A stretch of DNA of 35,515 bases from Akkermansiaceae bacterium (GTDB lineage Bacteria; Verrucomicrobiota; Verrucomicrobiia; Verrucomicrobiales; Akkermansiaceae), in the NCBI GenBank assembly GCA_903888515.1, contig CAISTY010000091.1, positions 1 through 35,515 of the forward strand, read 5' to 3'. Within the stretch, counting starts at the first letter, position 1. The number at the start of each line of letters is the position of its first letter. A program made the translations under genes and the position numbers. Shown here piece by piece: positions 8,494-16,445 of this stretch. The notes under the pieces were generated by a model that saw nothing but the letters and a program-made list of their open reading frames with translations, was not told where the DNA came from and did no database searches.

Positions 8494-10370
8494 TGAGTGA
8501 CCGAAAACCAAGTTATGACCTCGCGTGGAAGGAGAAGTACCAATCCACCATCGCCACCGCCGAGGATGCGGTGAAGAAAATCCGGCCGGGGCAGCGTGTC
8601 TTCATCGGCACCGGTTGCGGCGAGCCGTTAGAGCTGGTGAGCGCCCTCACGCAGCGCGCCCGCGAATTACCCGACACGGAGATCCTGCATTTGTTAACCT
8701 TTGGCGAGGCTCCGTACGCCCACAAGGATCTGGCCCAGTATTTCCGCGTCAACAGCTTCTTCATCGCTGAAAATGTGCGCGACATTATCCAGGAAGGCCT
8801 GGGTGATTACACTCCCATCCATCTATCGGACGTGCCGCGCTTGTTCAACTCCGGCCAACTTCCGCTGGATGTGGCCTTGATCCAGGTGACGCCGCCCGAC
8901 GAGTACGGCATGTGCAGCCTGGGAGTCTCGGTGGACATCGTCAAGAGCGCTGCCGAGAACGCGTCACTGGTGATTGCCCAAGTCAACTCCAACATGCCGC
9001 GTACGCTGGGCGATGCCTTCATTCACGCTTACGACATTGACGTGCTGGTGCCCAGCGAAGCGCCGATTTTCGAGGTGACGCCCCCGGAGATCACCGATGT
9101 CACCCGGCAGATCGCCGAGAATATTTCGGCCCTGGTTGAAGATGGTTCCACGATTGAAGTCGGCATCGGGCGCATTCCGCAGGCTCTGTTAGGTTTCCTC
9201 AAGGACAAAAAGGACCTAGGCATTCACACCGAGATGATTTCCGACGGGATTGTGGACCTGATCCAGTGCGGTGCCATCAACGGCACGCGCAAAACCATGG
9301 ACCACGGCAAGGTGGTTGCCAGCTTCTGCCTGGGCACGCGCAAACTCTACGACTTCATTGACAACAACCCGCTCTTCGCCTTCCACCCGACGGAATATGT
9401 CAACAATCCGATCATCATCAACCAGCAGCACAAAATGGTGGCCATCAACACCGCGCTGCAAATCGATTTGACCGGCCAGGTTTGTGCCGACTCCATCGGC
9501 TCGAAGTTTTTCTCGGGTGTGGGCGGGCAGGTGGATTTTAACCGCGGCGCGGCCAAGGCGGTCGGTGGCAAGGCGATCATCGCACTCCCGTCGACGGCCC
9601 AGGACGGCGCGGTGTCCCGCATCGTGGTCCATCTCAGCACAGGCGCGGGCGTCGTGACCACGCGGGCGGGCGTGTATTACGTGGTCACCGAATACGGCAC
9701 GGCCTACCTGCACGGCAAAAGCATCAGCGAACGCGCCATGGCGCTCATCAGCATCGCGCATCCCAAGTTCCGCGCCGACTTGCTGCGGCAAGCCATCGAA
9801 GCCAAGTATCTACCCGCCGAGCTGTCCGACTTGGAAGGCAAGATTCTGGTGGGTCCGAAGGAACTGCGCACCACCTACCTGCTCAACGACGGCACGCTCA
9901 TCAACTTCCGGCCCATTCACCCGACCGACGAGCCGCGCATGCGCGAGTTGTTCTATCGGCTCTCCGAGGCGACGATTTTCTATCGGTTCATGAGCCATCA
10001 GCGCTTCGTGCCGCGCCGGCAGATTCAGGACTTCGTGTTTATCGATCACCGCAACGACGTGGCCATCGTCGGCACCCTGCCCGAAGCATACGGTGATGAC
10101 ATCATCGCGATCGGCAGTTATTATCTCGATCCGAAGACGAACCTGGCGGAAGTGGCCTTCGTGGTGCATGACCAGTGGCAGAACCGTGGCATCGGCGCGT
10201 TTTTGTTTCTGCATCTCATCCGCATCGCCCGCCGCAACGGGATTCGCGGGTTCACGGCCGAGGTTCTGCTCGAAAACAAGGCGATGCAGGCGGTCATCAA
10301 CAAGTCCAACTGCAAGATCAAGACCCGGTTTCTCGACAACGTTTTCAGTTACGAAATGGATTTCGAGTAA
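8493..10370 (+). CDS. Acetyl-CoA hydrolase / CoA-transferase fused to a GNAT acetyltransferase
   Basis: A 625-residue two-domain protein. Residues 1 to about 460 match the acetyl-CoA hydrolase / 4-hydroxybutyrate CoA-transferase family, including TPPDEYGMCSLG and the GIHTEMISDG stretch, where Glu247 is the candidate catalytic glutamate. A glycine-rich GVGGQVDF and the AVSRIV region follow. Residues 464-625 are a GNAT domain, with acetyl-CoA loop QNRGIGAF at 563-570 and the usual beta-bulge (AEVAFVVHDQW) before it. E. coli-type Pat fuses GNAT to an NDP-forming synthetase-like half; here GNAT is fused to a CoA-transferase while the synthetase is the separate upstream gene. The deacetylase gene follows. 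I infer an enzyme that both handles acyl-CoA and acetylates lysines, perhaps on its neighbour. The GNAT target is unproven. Confidence 0.92.
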   Translation: MSDRKPSYDLAWKEKYQSTIATAEDAVKKIRPGQRVFIGTGCGEPLELVSALTQRARELPDTEILHLLTFGEAPYAHKDLAQYFRVNSFFIAENVRDIIQEGLGDYTPIHLSDVPRLFNSGQLPLDVALIQVTPPDEYGMCSLGVSVDIVKSAAENASLVIAQVNSNMPRTLGDAFIHAYDIDVLVPSEAPIFEVTPPEITDVTRQIAENISALVEDGSTIEVGIGRIPQALLGFLKDKKDLGIHTEMISDGIVDLIQCGAINGTRKTMDHGKVVASFCLGTRKLYDFIDNNPLFAFHPTEYVNNPIIINQQHKMVAINTALQIDLTGQVCADSIGSKFFSGVGGQVDFNRGAAKAVGGKAIIALPSTAQDGAVSRIVVHLSTGAGVVTTRAGVYYVVTEYGTAYLHGKSISERAMALISIAHPKFRADLLRQAIEAKYLPAELSDLEGKILVGPKELRTTYLLNDGTLINFRPIHPTDEPRMRELFYRLSEATIFYRFMSHQRFVPRRQIQDFVFIDHRNDVAIVGTLPEAYGDDIIAIGSYYLDPKTNLAEVAFVVHDQWQNRGIGAFLFLHLIRIARRNGIRGFTAEVLLENKAMQAVINKSNCKIKTRFLDNVFSYEMDFE

Positions 10371-10373
10371 CAT

Positions 10374-10536
10374 GCCGGGCAGTCCCCGGGTTGGCAAACA
10401 TACAGTGAGCCGCAAAGCGGCACGGCAAACGCAAACAATGAATACTACCAGGTAATATGGCGTATCCTGCGCCTTGTTTGCGGCCATCATCATCCTACAG
10501 GGCAAACCAAGACCTCATCAGTAATACCAGCAACAG
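10374..10536 (+). repeat. Dispersed repeat of about 165 bp, copy A
   Basis: This intergenic sequence aligns along its length with the reverse complement of 20893-21058. Shared blocks include CCGGGCAG, CCGCAAAG-GGCAC, CAATGAATAC, ATGGCGTATCCTGCG, AAACCAAGA and CATCAGTAA. Differences are scattered substitutions and small gaps. It occupies nearly the whole gap between the CoA-transferase-GNAT gene and acuC, ending about 15 bases before the acuC ATG. It is either a mobile repeat or a 5'-leader regulatory element. Confidence 0.8.
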
Positions 10537-10551
10537 CCCGGAGCCAACATC

Positions 10552-11712
10552 ATGATCGCTCACAAACTGGCATTCGTCTATACGCCGGAAATCGAACGCT
10601 TGAGCTATCCTGCGGATTGCCCGTTCAAGACGCAGCGTGCCGGCCAGACGCGCCGGCGCCTGTTGTCCTTCGGCTTGCTTGGCAGTGATCATCAAGCGGA
10701 AGTGGAGCCCCGGATGGCCACCATGGCCGAACTTCAGAAATTCCATAGCGCCCGTTATCTGGAGGAACTGCAACGTTCTGCCGCAGGCGATCTAACGGTC
10801 GATGGCCTGCACATGGGTATCGGCGGGCCGGACACGCCTGTATTCAAAGACCTTTTCGCATACGGCTCCTGGGCGTGCGGGGCGGCGTTGACGGCGGCGG
10901 ACCTGTTGCTGGCGGGCAAGGCCGACATCGCCTTCAGTCTGCTGGGCGGTTTCCACCACGCGATGGCGGATAAGGCGTCGGGTTTCTGTTATCTGAACGA
11001 TGTGGCGCTGGCCTGTATGCACATGGCCGCGTCCGGCAAGCGGATTGCCTGCCTGGATGTGGACGCGCACCACGGCGATGGCACCCAGGCGGCCTTTTAC
11101 CACCGCAACGATGTGCTGACCATCTCCATGCACGAAAGCGGCAAGACCCTGTTTCCATGGGGTGGGTTCGAGAACGAAATCGGCGAGGGACCGGGGCTGG
11201 GGTACAACGTCAACGTCCCGCTGCCCGCCGGTATCTACGATGACGCCTTCCTGCTGGCCTTCGACCGGGTGACCGTGCCACTGCTCCAGGCTTACAACCC
11301 GGATGTCATCGTGGTGGAGTTGGGAATGGACGCGCTGGCGGGCGATCCGCTCACCCACCTGTGCCTGACTAACAACGCGCTGATGGACGCGCTGGCCCGC
11401 TTGTTGCGTTTGGACAAGCCGCTGCTCATCACCGGCGGCGGCGGTTATCACGTCGAGAACACCGTGCGCGGCTGGGCGTCGGCATGGCGCACGTGTTGCG
11501 GCGAGGAGGAACACGACTTCAGCGCGGGCATGGGTGGCTGCATGCTGGCCAGCGCGGAATGGATCGGCGGCTTGCGCGATCCCGCACTGGCAGTCACGCC
11601 CGAACAACGCCAAGCGGTCGAACCCGAACTGCTCGCCACCCTCGAAAGCGTTGCCAACCACGTCTTCCCATACCATGGCCTCGGCCTTCTGCCCGCCACA
11701 TCCGCCGGCTGA
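10552..11712 (+). CDS. acuC: AcuC-type histone-deacetylase-family protein deacetylase
   Basis: A 386-residue zinc deacetylase of the HDAC/AcuC family, normal in length. Seen residues: GGFHHA with the catalytic histidine pair 135-136; CLDVDAHHGDGTQ with metal ligands Asp171 and His173; GMDALAGDPL with ligand Asp260; and the GGGGYH loop with the transition-state Tyr at about 299. In Bacillus, AcuC reverses acetylation of acetyl-CoA synthetase. Here it follows an acyl-CoA synthetase and a GNAT-bearing protein, so the same regulatory logic is a fair inference. A small-molecule substrate such as an acetylpolyamine cannot be excluded. The gap of 181 bases upstream holds the dispersed repeat, so it may have its own promoter or leader. 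Confidence 0.92.
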   Translation: MIAHKLAFVYTPEIERLSYPADCPFKTQRAGQTRRRLLSFGLLGSDHQAEVEPRMATMAELQKFHSARYLEELQRSAAGDLTVDGLHMGIGGPDTPVFKDLFAYGSWACGAALTAADLLLAGKADIAFSLLGGFHHAMADKASGFCYLNDVALACMHMAASGKRIACLDVDAHHGDGTQAAFYHRNDVLTISMHESGKTLFPWGGFENEIGEGPGLGYNVNVPLPAGIYDDAFLLAFDRVTVPLLQAYNPDVIVVELGMDALAGDPLTHLCLTNNALMDALARLLRLDKPLLITGGGGYHVENTVRGWASAWRTCCGEEEHDFSAGMGGCMLASAEWIGGLRDPALAVTPEQRQAVEPELLATLESVANHVFPYHGLGLLPATSAG

Positions 11713-11946
11713 GCACAAGCTGAATAAGTGGGGCACGGGCGGCCCGCCCAATCCTGTTCAATTAGCACCTAACGAAGCGAAACCCCGGGCATCGTGATCA
11801 TTTCCGACTTGGATTGATGATTGTCGATTGTTGATTTTGGATCTGAGCTTGAAACCTAGCATCCGCGCCAAGCAAGCTCACTTCACCAATCGCAATTTGC
11901 GAATCCCATACGATATCCATTCGGCCCGCTACAGCTTACCCAGGAG

Positions 11947-11966
11947 GGGCGGTCTCCGAACCGCCC
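11947..11966. repeat. GC-rich hairpin GGGCGGT/ACCGCCC
   Basis: Perfect 7-bp arms GGGCGGT (11947-11953) and ACCGCCC (11960-11966) surround a six-base loop. No T-tract follows on either strand, so it is more like a REP-type dispersed hairpin than an intrinsic terminator. Confidence 0.7.
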
Positions 11967-11995
11967 GGCCCATGAAGAGTGAATGCAGCGGGCAG

Positions 11996-12029
11996 GACAT
12001 CCTGATGTCCGATCGGACACCAGGATGTC
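11996..12029. terminator. 34-base near-perfect palindrome past the dnaE stop
   Basis: GACATCCTG (11996-12004) pairs with CAGGATGTC (12021-12029), and the centre TGTCCGATCGGACA (12006-12019) is itself a perfect palindrome, with one A/C mismatch between them. It lies 22 bases beyond the dnaE stop and between convergent genes. It lacks a T-run, so a terminator role is an inference; a REP-like element is equally possible. Confidence 0.5.
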
Positions 12030-12051
12030 GCGGGCGGGTGCAAAGGCGGCG

Positions 12052-15000
12052 TCACCCGTGGAGCCAGCGGTCGAGGGCGGCATCGAGCGTGTCGTTGCGT
12101 GTGACGTTGAACGTTTCGTTAGCCGCGACCGTGACGCGGCACCCGGCACCATTCTGGAAATGCAACAACACCGGCGTGGTGCCCGGATGAGCGGCAATGG
12201 CATGCAGGATTTCGTCGAGATCTGCGGCGCTGTGACGGGTGGTCCAGAGCATCAGTTCCAACGGTCCTTGGGCGTTTGACAGTCGCGGTTTCGGCTTCAG
12301 TTCGGAAAGTTCATAACCGGTCAGGCGCCGGCTGCCGGTGCGGTCGTCCACCTGCACGGCGCACTTGAGTTGAAGGATTTTACCGGCTTCCAGCAATCCG
12401 GCATCGCGGGCGGGGACGAACGTTTCGGCCCACAGCAATATCTCGGCGCTGCCGGTGAAGTCCTCGAGCACGAGCGAACCATAAGGCTTGCCGGCTTTGG
12501 TGATTTTCGCCTCCATCGAGCGGACCATTCCGGCGAAGGGGAAGCGGTCCCGCGGGCTGGAAATCTCCAGATCCTCGACCAGCCCGAGGCGCTGGTATTT
12601 CTCCGAATCAATGACGTTGCGGAATTTGTCGAGCGGATGGCCGGTGACGTAGAAACCTAACAATTCCTTCTCGTGCGCGAGGCGCTCGTCCTTGCTCCAT
12701 TCCGCGACCTGTGGCATGGCGCAGGTTGGTTTCGCAGCCGCAACAGAAGCGGTGAACTCCATCGCGTCGAACAGCGAAACCTGGCCCGACGCCTTGTCGC
12801 GCTGGGAGGAAGAAGCGGATGCGACTACCTGTTCCAGGCGGGTGAACATGGCGGCGCGGAACTCACCGGTCCAATCGAGCGCACCGGCCTTGACGAGGTT
12901 TTCGAGGATGCGTTTGTTGACCACCTTGGAATCGAGACGCGTGGAAAAATCTTCCAGCGAAGCGAAAGTCCCATGGGTGTCGCGTTCGAGAATGGCGGCG
13001 GCCATGGCACCTTCCCCGCAGTTTTTGATCGCGGCGAGGCCGTAGCGGAGGCACGATTTTCCGTTAGGTCCGGTTTCCGGGGCGAAGCGGAGTTGTGAGG
13101 CATTGAGGTCCGGCGGCAGAATCTCCAGGCCCATCCGGTGGCATTCGGCAACAAAAACACTGATCTTGTCCGTGTTCTGGATTTCATTGGACAACAAGGC
13201 CGCCATGAACTCGACCGTGTGATGGGTCTTCAGATAGGCCGTCCAATAGGAAATGTGGGCATAACAGGCGGAGTGGGATTTGTTGAAACCATAACCTGCA
13301 AACATCGCGATCTTGTCGAAGATCTTATCCGCAAGCTTGTGGCTGATACGGTTGCTGTCCTTGCACCCTTTGACGAACATCACGCGCTGTTGCTCCATTT
13401 CCTGCTTGTTCTTCTTGCTCATGGCGCGGCGCAGCAGGTCGGCACCACCGAGCGTGTAGCCGGCAAGCACCTTCGCGGCATTCTGCACCTGTTCCTGATA
13501 GATCATCACGCCGTAGGTGTCGCTGCATACTTTTTCCAACAACGGATGTGCATATGTCGCCTTCTTGTGTCCTTTCTTGACGTCGAGCATCTGATCGATG
13601 AACTGCATGGCGCCGGGGCGATAGACCGCCAGCAGGTCGATGATATCATCAATCTTGCCGAGGGCATACTTGCGGCAGGTTTCCACCATACCGCCGGATT
13701 CCAGTTGGAACACGCCCATCGTCTCGCCGCGGTTGAGCAGCTCGAAAGTTCGCTCATCATCGAGCGGGACGGTTTCGATGGCGAAGTCCGGCGTGTGCCG
13801 CCGGATGTGTTGCACGGCCTCATGAATGACCGTGAGGTTTTTCAAGCCGAGAAAGTCCATTTTCAGCAGGCCGACATCGGTGATGGCCTTCATGGCATAT
13901 TGGGTGACCACTTCCCCTTCGTTACCACGGGTCAGCGGGATGTGCTCATCTAGCGGACGGTCACCGATGACGATGCCCGCTGCATGTACGCCGACGTTGC
14001 GGTTGAGACCCTCTAGCTTGAGGGCATAATCCCAAAGTTCCTGATAGGTACTGCTGCTTTCGATGAGGTTGCGCAGTTCGGTGTTCCTTGCCCATTCGCG
14101 GCGCAGAATGGATGCCCCGTATTTTTCCTTGTCCTCCTCGTCGATAGGCTTGGGATCGATCAGTTTTGAAAGCCGGTCGCCGTCGTTGTAGGACATGCCC
14201 ATCACGCGGGCGACATCGCGGACGACGCTTTTCGCGCCCATGGTGCCGTAGGTGATGATGTGGGACACGCAGCGTTCGCCGTATTTACGACGCACATAGT
14301 CGATGACCTCGCTGCGGCGGCTCTGGCAGAAGTCGATATCGACATCGGGCGGGCTGACCCGTTCCGGGTTGAGGAAACGTTCGAAGAGCAAGCCGAAGCG
14401 CAGCGGACAAATATCGGTAATGCCCATGGCATAAGAAGCAAGCGAGCCAGCCGCCGAGCCACGACCCGGTCCCACGGGGATGTCCTGATCGCGTGCCCAC
14501 TGGATGAAATCCGCAGTGATGAGGAAGTAGGAGGCGAATCCCATGTGGTTGATGGTGTCCACTTCATATTGCAAACGAGCGAGGATTTCCGGGTCGGCGG
14601 CAGTCGCGGGTCCGTAGCGTTTCACGAGGCCCTCCCGGCACACACGCAGCAGGTATTCCTCGCGCGGGCTGCCATCCGGCGTGCCGAACTGCGGGTATTT
14701 GGCCGACGACGCGGCATCGAGGTTGAAGGTGACATTGCAGCGTTCGGCGATTTCCAGCGTGGCATCACACGCACCCGGAATTCCGGCGAACAGCGCGCGC
14801 ATTTCCGCCGCGGTTTTGAAATAGACTTCCGGGGTGTAGCGCATGCGGTTTTCGTCGATGATGAGATGGCCGGTGCCGATGCAGATCATCACGTCGTGTG
14901 CCTCGTGATCGTCACGGTTGAGGAAATGCACGTCGTTGGCGGCGACGGGTGTCAGGCCGAATTCACGGGCGAGTTTGAGCAGCCCCGGCGTGACGCGGCG

Positions 15001-15558
15001 CTCGGGTTCGAGGTCGTGATTGTGGATTTCCACGTAGGTGTTTTCGCTGCCGAAAATGTCCACCAAGCCGGCCATGGTTTCGCGGGCTTTGTCCTCATCG
15101 TCGGCTAACAACCATTCGTTCACAGGTCCGGAAATGCAGCCTGTTAGACAAATGAGGCCTTTGGCATATTGCCGCAGCGCGTCGCGGTCCACGCGGGGTT
15201 TGCCATAGTAGGATCCTTCGAGGTGGCCTTTGGTCACCAGTTTCGATAGATTGTCCCAGCCCTCGTTCGTTGCGGCAAGCAAGGTCATGTGGGTGGCGCG
15301 CTTGCGGCCGGGAATCTCGCGTTTTTCGTCCATCGTGGTGGGCGCGAGGTAAATCTCGCAGCCGAGGATGGGTTTGACCTTGGCCTTGATGCATGCCTGA
15401 TAGAACTGGATCGCCCCGTAGAGGTTGCCGTGATCGGTCATGGCCACGGCCGGCATGCCGAGTTCCGCCACGCGCTTGGCCAGATCCTTGGTGCGGATCA
15501 TGCCGTCAAGCAGCGAAAACTCGGTGTGTTGGTGGAGGTGGACAAAGGAATCGGACAT
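12052..15558 (-). CDS. dnaE: DNA polymerase III alpha subunit
   Basis: A 1168-residue replicative polymerase of the DnaE1 type. The ATG at 15558 gives the standard start MSDSFVHLHQHTEFSLLDG, the first PHP-domain motif; the open frame up to 15750 is unrelated. Order: PHP domain (1 to about 280); palm with PDVDIDF, whose Asp405, 407 and 409 include the catalytic pair; the GRGSAAGSLASYAMGIT and YGFNKSHSACYA segments; helix-hairpin-helix region; and a C-terminal OB fold (PFAGMVRSMEAKITKAGKPYGSLVLED). Length is that of DnaE1 (E. coli about 1160), with no sign of error-prone DnaE2 features. The gap of about 120 bases upstream should contain its promoter, although none is clear. Transcribed toward acuC. 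Confidence 0.97.
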   Translation of the reverse strand: MSDSFVHLHQHTEFSLLDGMIRTKDLAKRVAELGMPAVAMTDHGNLYGAIQFYQACIKAKVKPILGCEIYLAPTTMDEKREIPGRKRATHMTLLAATNEGWDNLSKLVTKGHLEGSYYGKPRVDRDALRQYAKGLICLTGCISGPVNEWLLADDEDKARETMAGLVDIFGSENTYVEIHNHDLEPERRVTPGLLKLAREFGLTPVAANDVHFLNRDDHEAHDVMICIGTGHLIIDENRMRYTPEVYFKTAAEMRALFAGIPGACDATLEIAERCNVTFNLDAASSAKYPQFGTPDGSPREEYLLRVCREGLVKRYGPATAADPEILARLQYEVDTINHMGFASYFLITADFIQWARDQDIPVGPGRGSAAGSLASYAMGITDICPLRFGLLFERFLNPERVSPPDVDIDFCQSRRSEVIDYVRRKYGERCVSHIITYGTMGAKSVVRDVARVMGMSYNDGDRLSKLIDPKPIDEEDKEKYGASILRREWARNTELRNLIESSSTYQELWDYALKLEGLNRNVGVHAAGIVIGDRPLDEHIPLTRGNEGEVVTQYAMKAITDVGLLKMDFLGLKNLTVIHEAVQHIRRHTPDFAIETVPLDDERTFELLNRGETMGVFQLESGGMVETCRKYALGKIDDIIDLLAVYRPGAMQFIDQMLDVKKGHKKATYAHPLLEKVCSDTYGVMIYQEQVQNAAKVLAGYTLGGADLLRRAMSKKNKQEMEQQRVMFVKGCKDSNRISHKLADKIFDKIAMFAGYGFNKSHSACYAHISYWTAYLKTHHTVEFMAALLSNEIQNTDKISVFVAECHRMGLEILPPDLNASQLRFAPETGPNGKSCLRYGLAAIKNCGEGAMAAAILERDTHGTFASLEDFSTRLDSKVVNKRILENLVKAGALDWTGEFRAAMFTRLEQVVASASSSQRDKASGQVSLFDAMEFTASVAAAKPTCAMPQVAEWSKDERLAHEKELLGFYVTGHPLDKFRNVIDSEKYQRLGLVEDLEISSPRDRFPFAGMVRSMEAKITKAGKPYGSLVLEDFTGSAEILLWAETFVPARDAGLLEAGKILQLKCAVQVDDRTGSRRLTGYELSELKPKPRLSNAQGPLELMLWTTRHSAADLDEILHAIAAHPGTTPVLLHFQNGAGCRVTVAANETFNVTRNDTLDAALDRWLHG

Positions 15559-15679
15559 CGGACGCCGCGAACGTAGCAATGCCCGGCCCGAGGGCAAGCG
15601 GCGGTGTGCCTGATGGCCGGATTTTTCCAAGCAACAACCCTTCAGCAACTTCACACCCACATTGCCGCTGACGCTTTTC

Positions 15680-16168
15680 TCACGGGATCTCACCCGCTTC
15701 CGCGAGAATGACCATCTCGATTTCCCGGCTGACAAAAAAACGCGCTTCATTCCGCAGCCGGAAAATTTCGGATTTCACGGAAGCCAAGCGTCCTGCCCGC
15801 TTTGCGAAAACCAACTCGCCCAGTAATCCGGTCATCCGTGCACCGAGCATGCGGGCGGCTTGCCGTGCCAAGGAATCGTCAAGGATCAGTTTGTCTGCCG
15901 GGAGATTGCGCCATAGCCGGATCGCTTCTTCTTCGCCCGGATCCAAACCAAGGAACAGGGCTTCACCGACGGGTGGGGGCATGACGATCAACCAACCGAC
16001 GCGCAACGCCATCTCGATTTCCACCTTCCCTCCTGCGTGGCTCAGAGCCGCCAATTCTTGCGCCACTATCGGAGGTATCAGCACTTCACCGTATCGCTGG
16101 CGTAGCAGATCAAGCCTTCCGATGATCGCAAGATTAGAAAGCGGCGATGTGTCACTCACCACGCGCAT
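15680..16168 (-). CDS. PIN-domain protein, DUF3368 family (putative toxin)
   Basis: A 162-residue protein resembling PIN-fold ribonucleases of the DUF3368 group. It starts MRVVSDTSPLSNLAIIGRLDLL, with acidic Asp6 in the VVSDTSPL motif, followed by PIVAQEL, a GEEEAIRL acidic stretch and LILDDSLARQAA, which supply the expected acidic cluster. The ATG at 16168 lies inside the end of the UPF0175 gene, giving a 17-base overlap and likely coupled translation. UPF0175 plus DUF3368 pairs are common and often annotated as toxin-antitoxin systems, but for this subfamily toxicity is mostly inferred. The segment at about 15784-15860 encodes a GLLGELVFAKRAG stretch typical of the family. The gene appears intact. 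Confidence 0.82.
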   Translation of the reverse strand: MRVVSDTSPLSNLAIIGRLDLLRQRYGEVLIPPIVAQELAALSHAGGKVEIEMALRVGWLIVMPPPVGEALFLGLDPGEEEAIRLWRNLPADKLILDDSLARQAARMLGARMTGLLGELVFAKRAGRLASVKSEIFRLRNEARFFVSREIEMVILAEAGEIP

Positions 16169-16406
16169 CGGCGAGATCCTCCAAGATATCCGCAGCCGTA
16201 TGATTGCGCGGAATGTTGCGGTCAGCCAACTCGCAAGCAAACGCATGAGCGTCCAGTCCGGCGGTTCGTGCCCCTTGGCCGAAACTCAGCCAGCGCTTGG
16301 CGTAATAGCGGCATGCAAGCTCGATCCGCATGTGGCGTTCCCGCTCACCGGGCCCTAGTGGCAAGCAGGCCAGCGCTTCTTCCGGCATCTCCAAAGTGAT
16401 ACTCAT
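16152..16406 (-). CDS. UPF0175 family protein (putative antitoxin)
   Basis: An 84-residue small protein. Its pattern MSITLEMPEEALACLPLGPG, then RIELACRYYAKRWLSFGQGARTAGLDAHAFACELADRNIP, matches UPF0175, a group with a helix-turn-helix-like core that partners DUF3368 PIN proteins. The sequence ends in an acidic DILEDLADARGE tail, as usual for the family. It is the first gene of the pair and lies 40 bases beyond the end of the GYF-domain gene. Antitoxin or autoregulator function is inferred from family and context only. Confidence 0.82.
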   Translation of the reverse strand: MSITLEMPEEALACLPLGPGERERHMRIELACRYYAKRWLSFGQGARTAGLDAHAFACELADRNIPRNHTAADILEDLADARGE

Positions 16407-16445
16407 GGGACGAATGTATGTCGCATCAAGTCGGACGTCAACCTA

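Larger units (their letters stand above)
11713..12051. other. Gene-free stretch between convergent acuC and dnaE
   Basis: I see no credible gene in these 339 bases. The sequence is mixed, with an AT-richer centre at about 11800-11930. It contains two inverted repeats toward the dnaE side, listed separately. Since acuC and dnaE converge here, transcription end signals are expected. Confidence 0.7.

Noticed and set aside
10792..11751. Minus-strand open frame opposite acuC
   Set aside because: Shadow of AcuC, whose active-site motifs are intact on the plus strand.
11800..11935. Small gene in the acuC-dnaE gap
   Set aside because: Short open frames there have no start context, no family resemblance and pass through the hairpin repeats.
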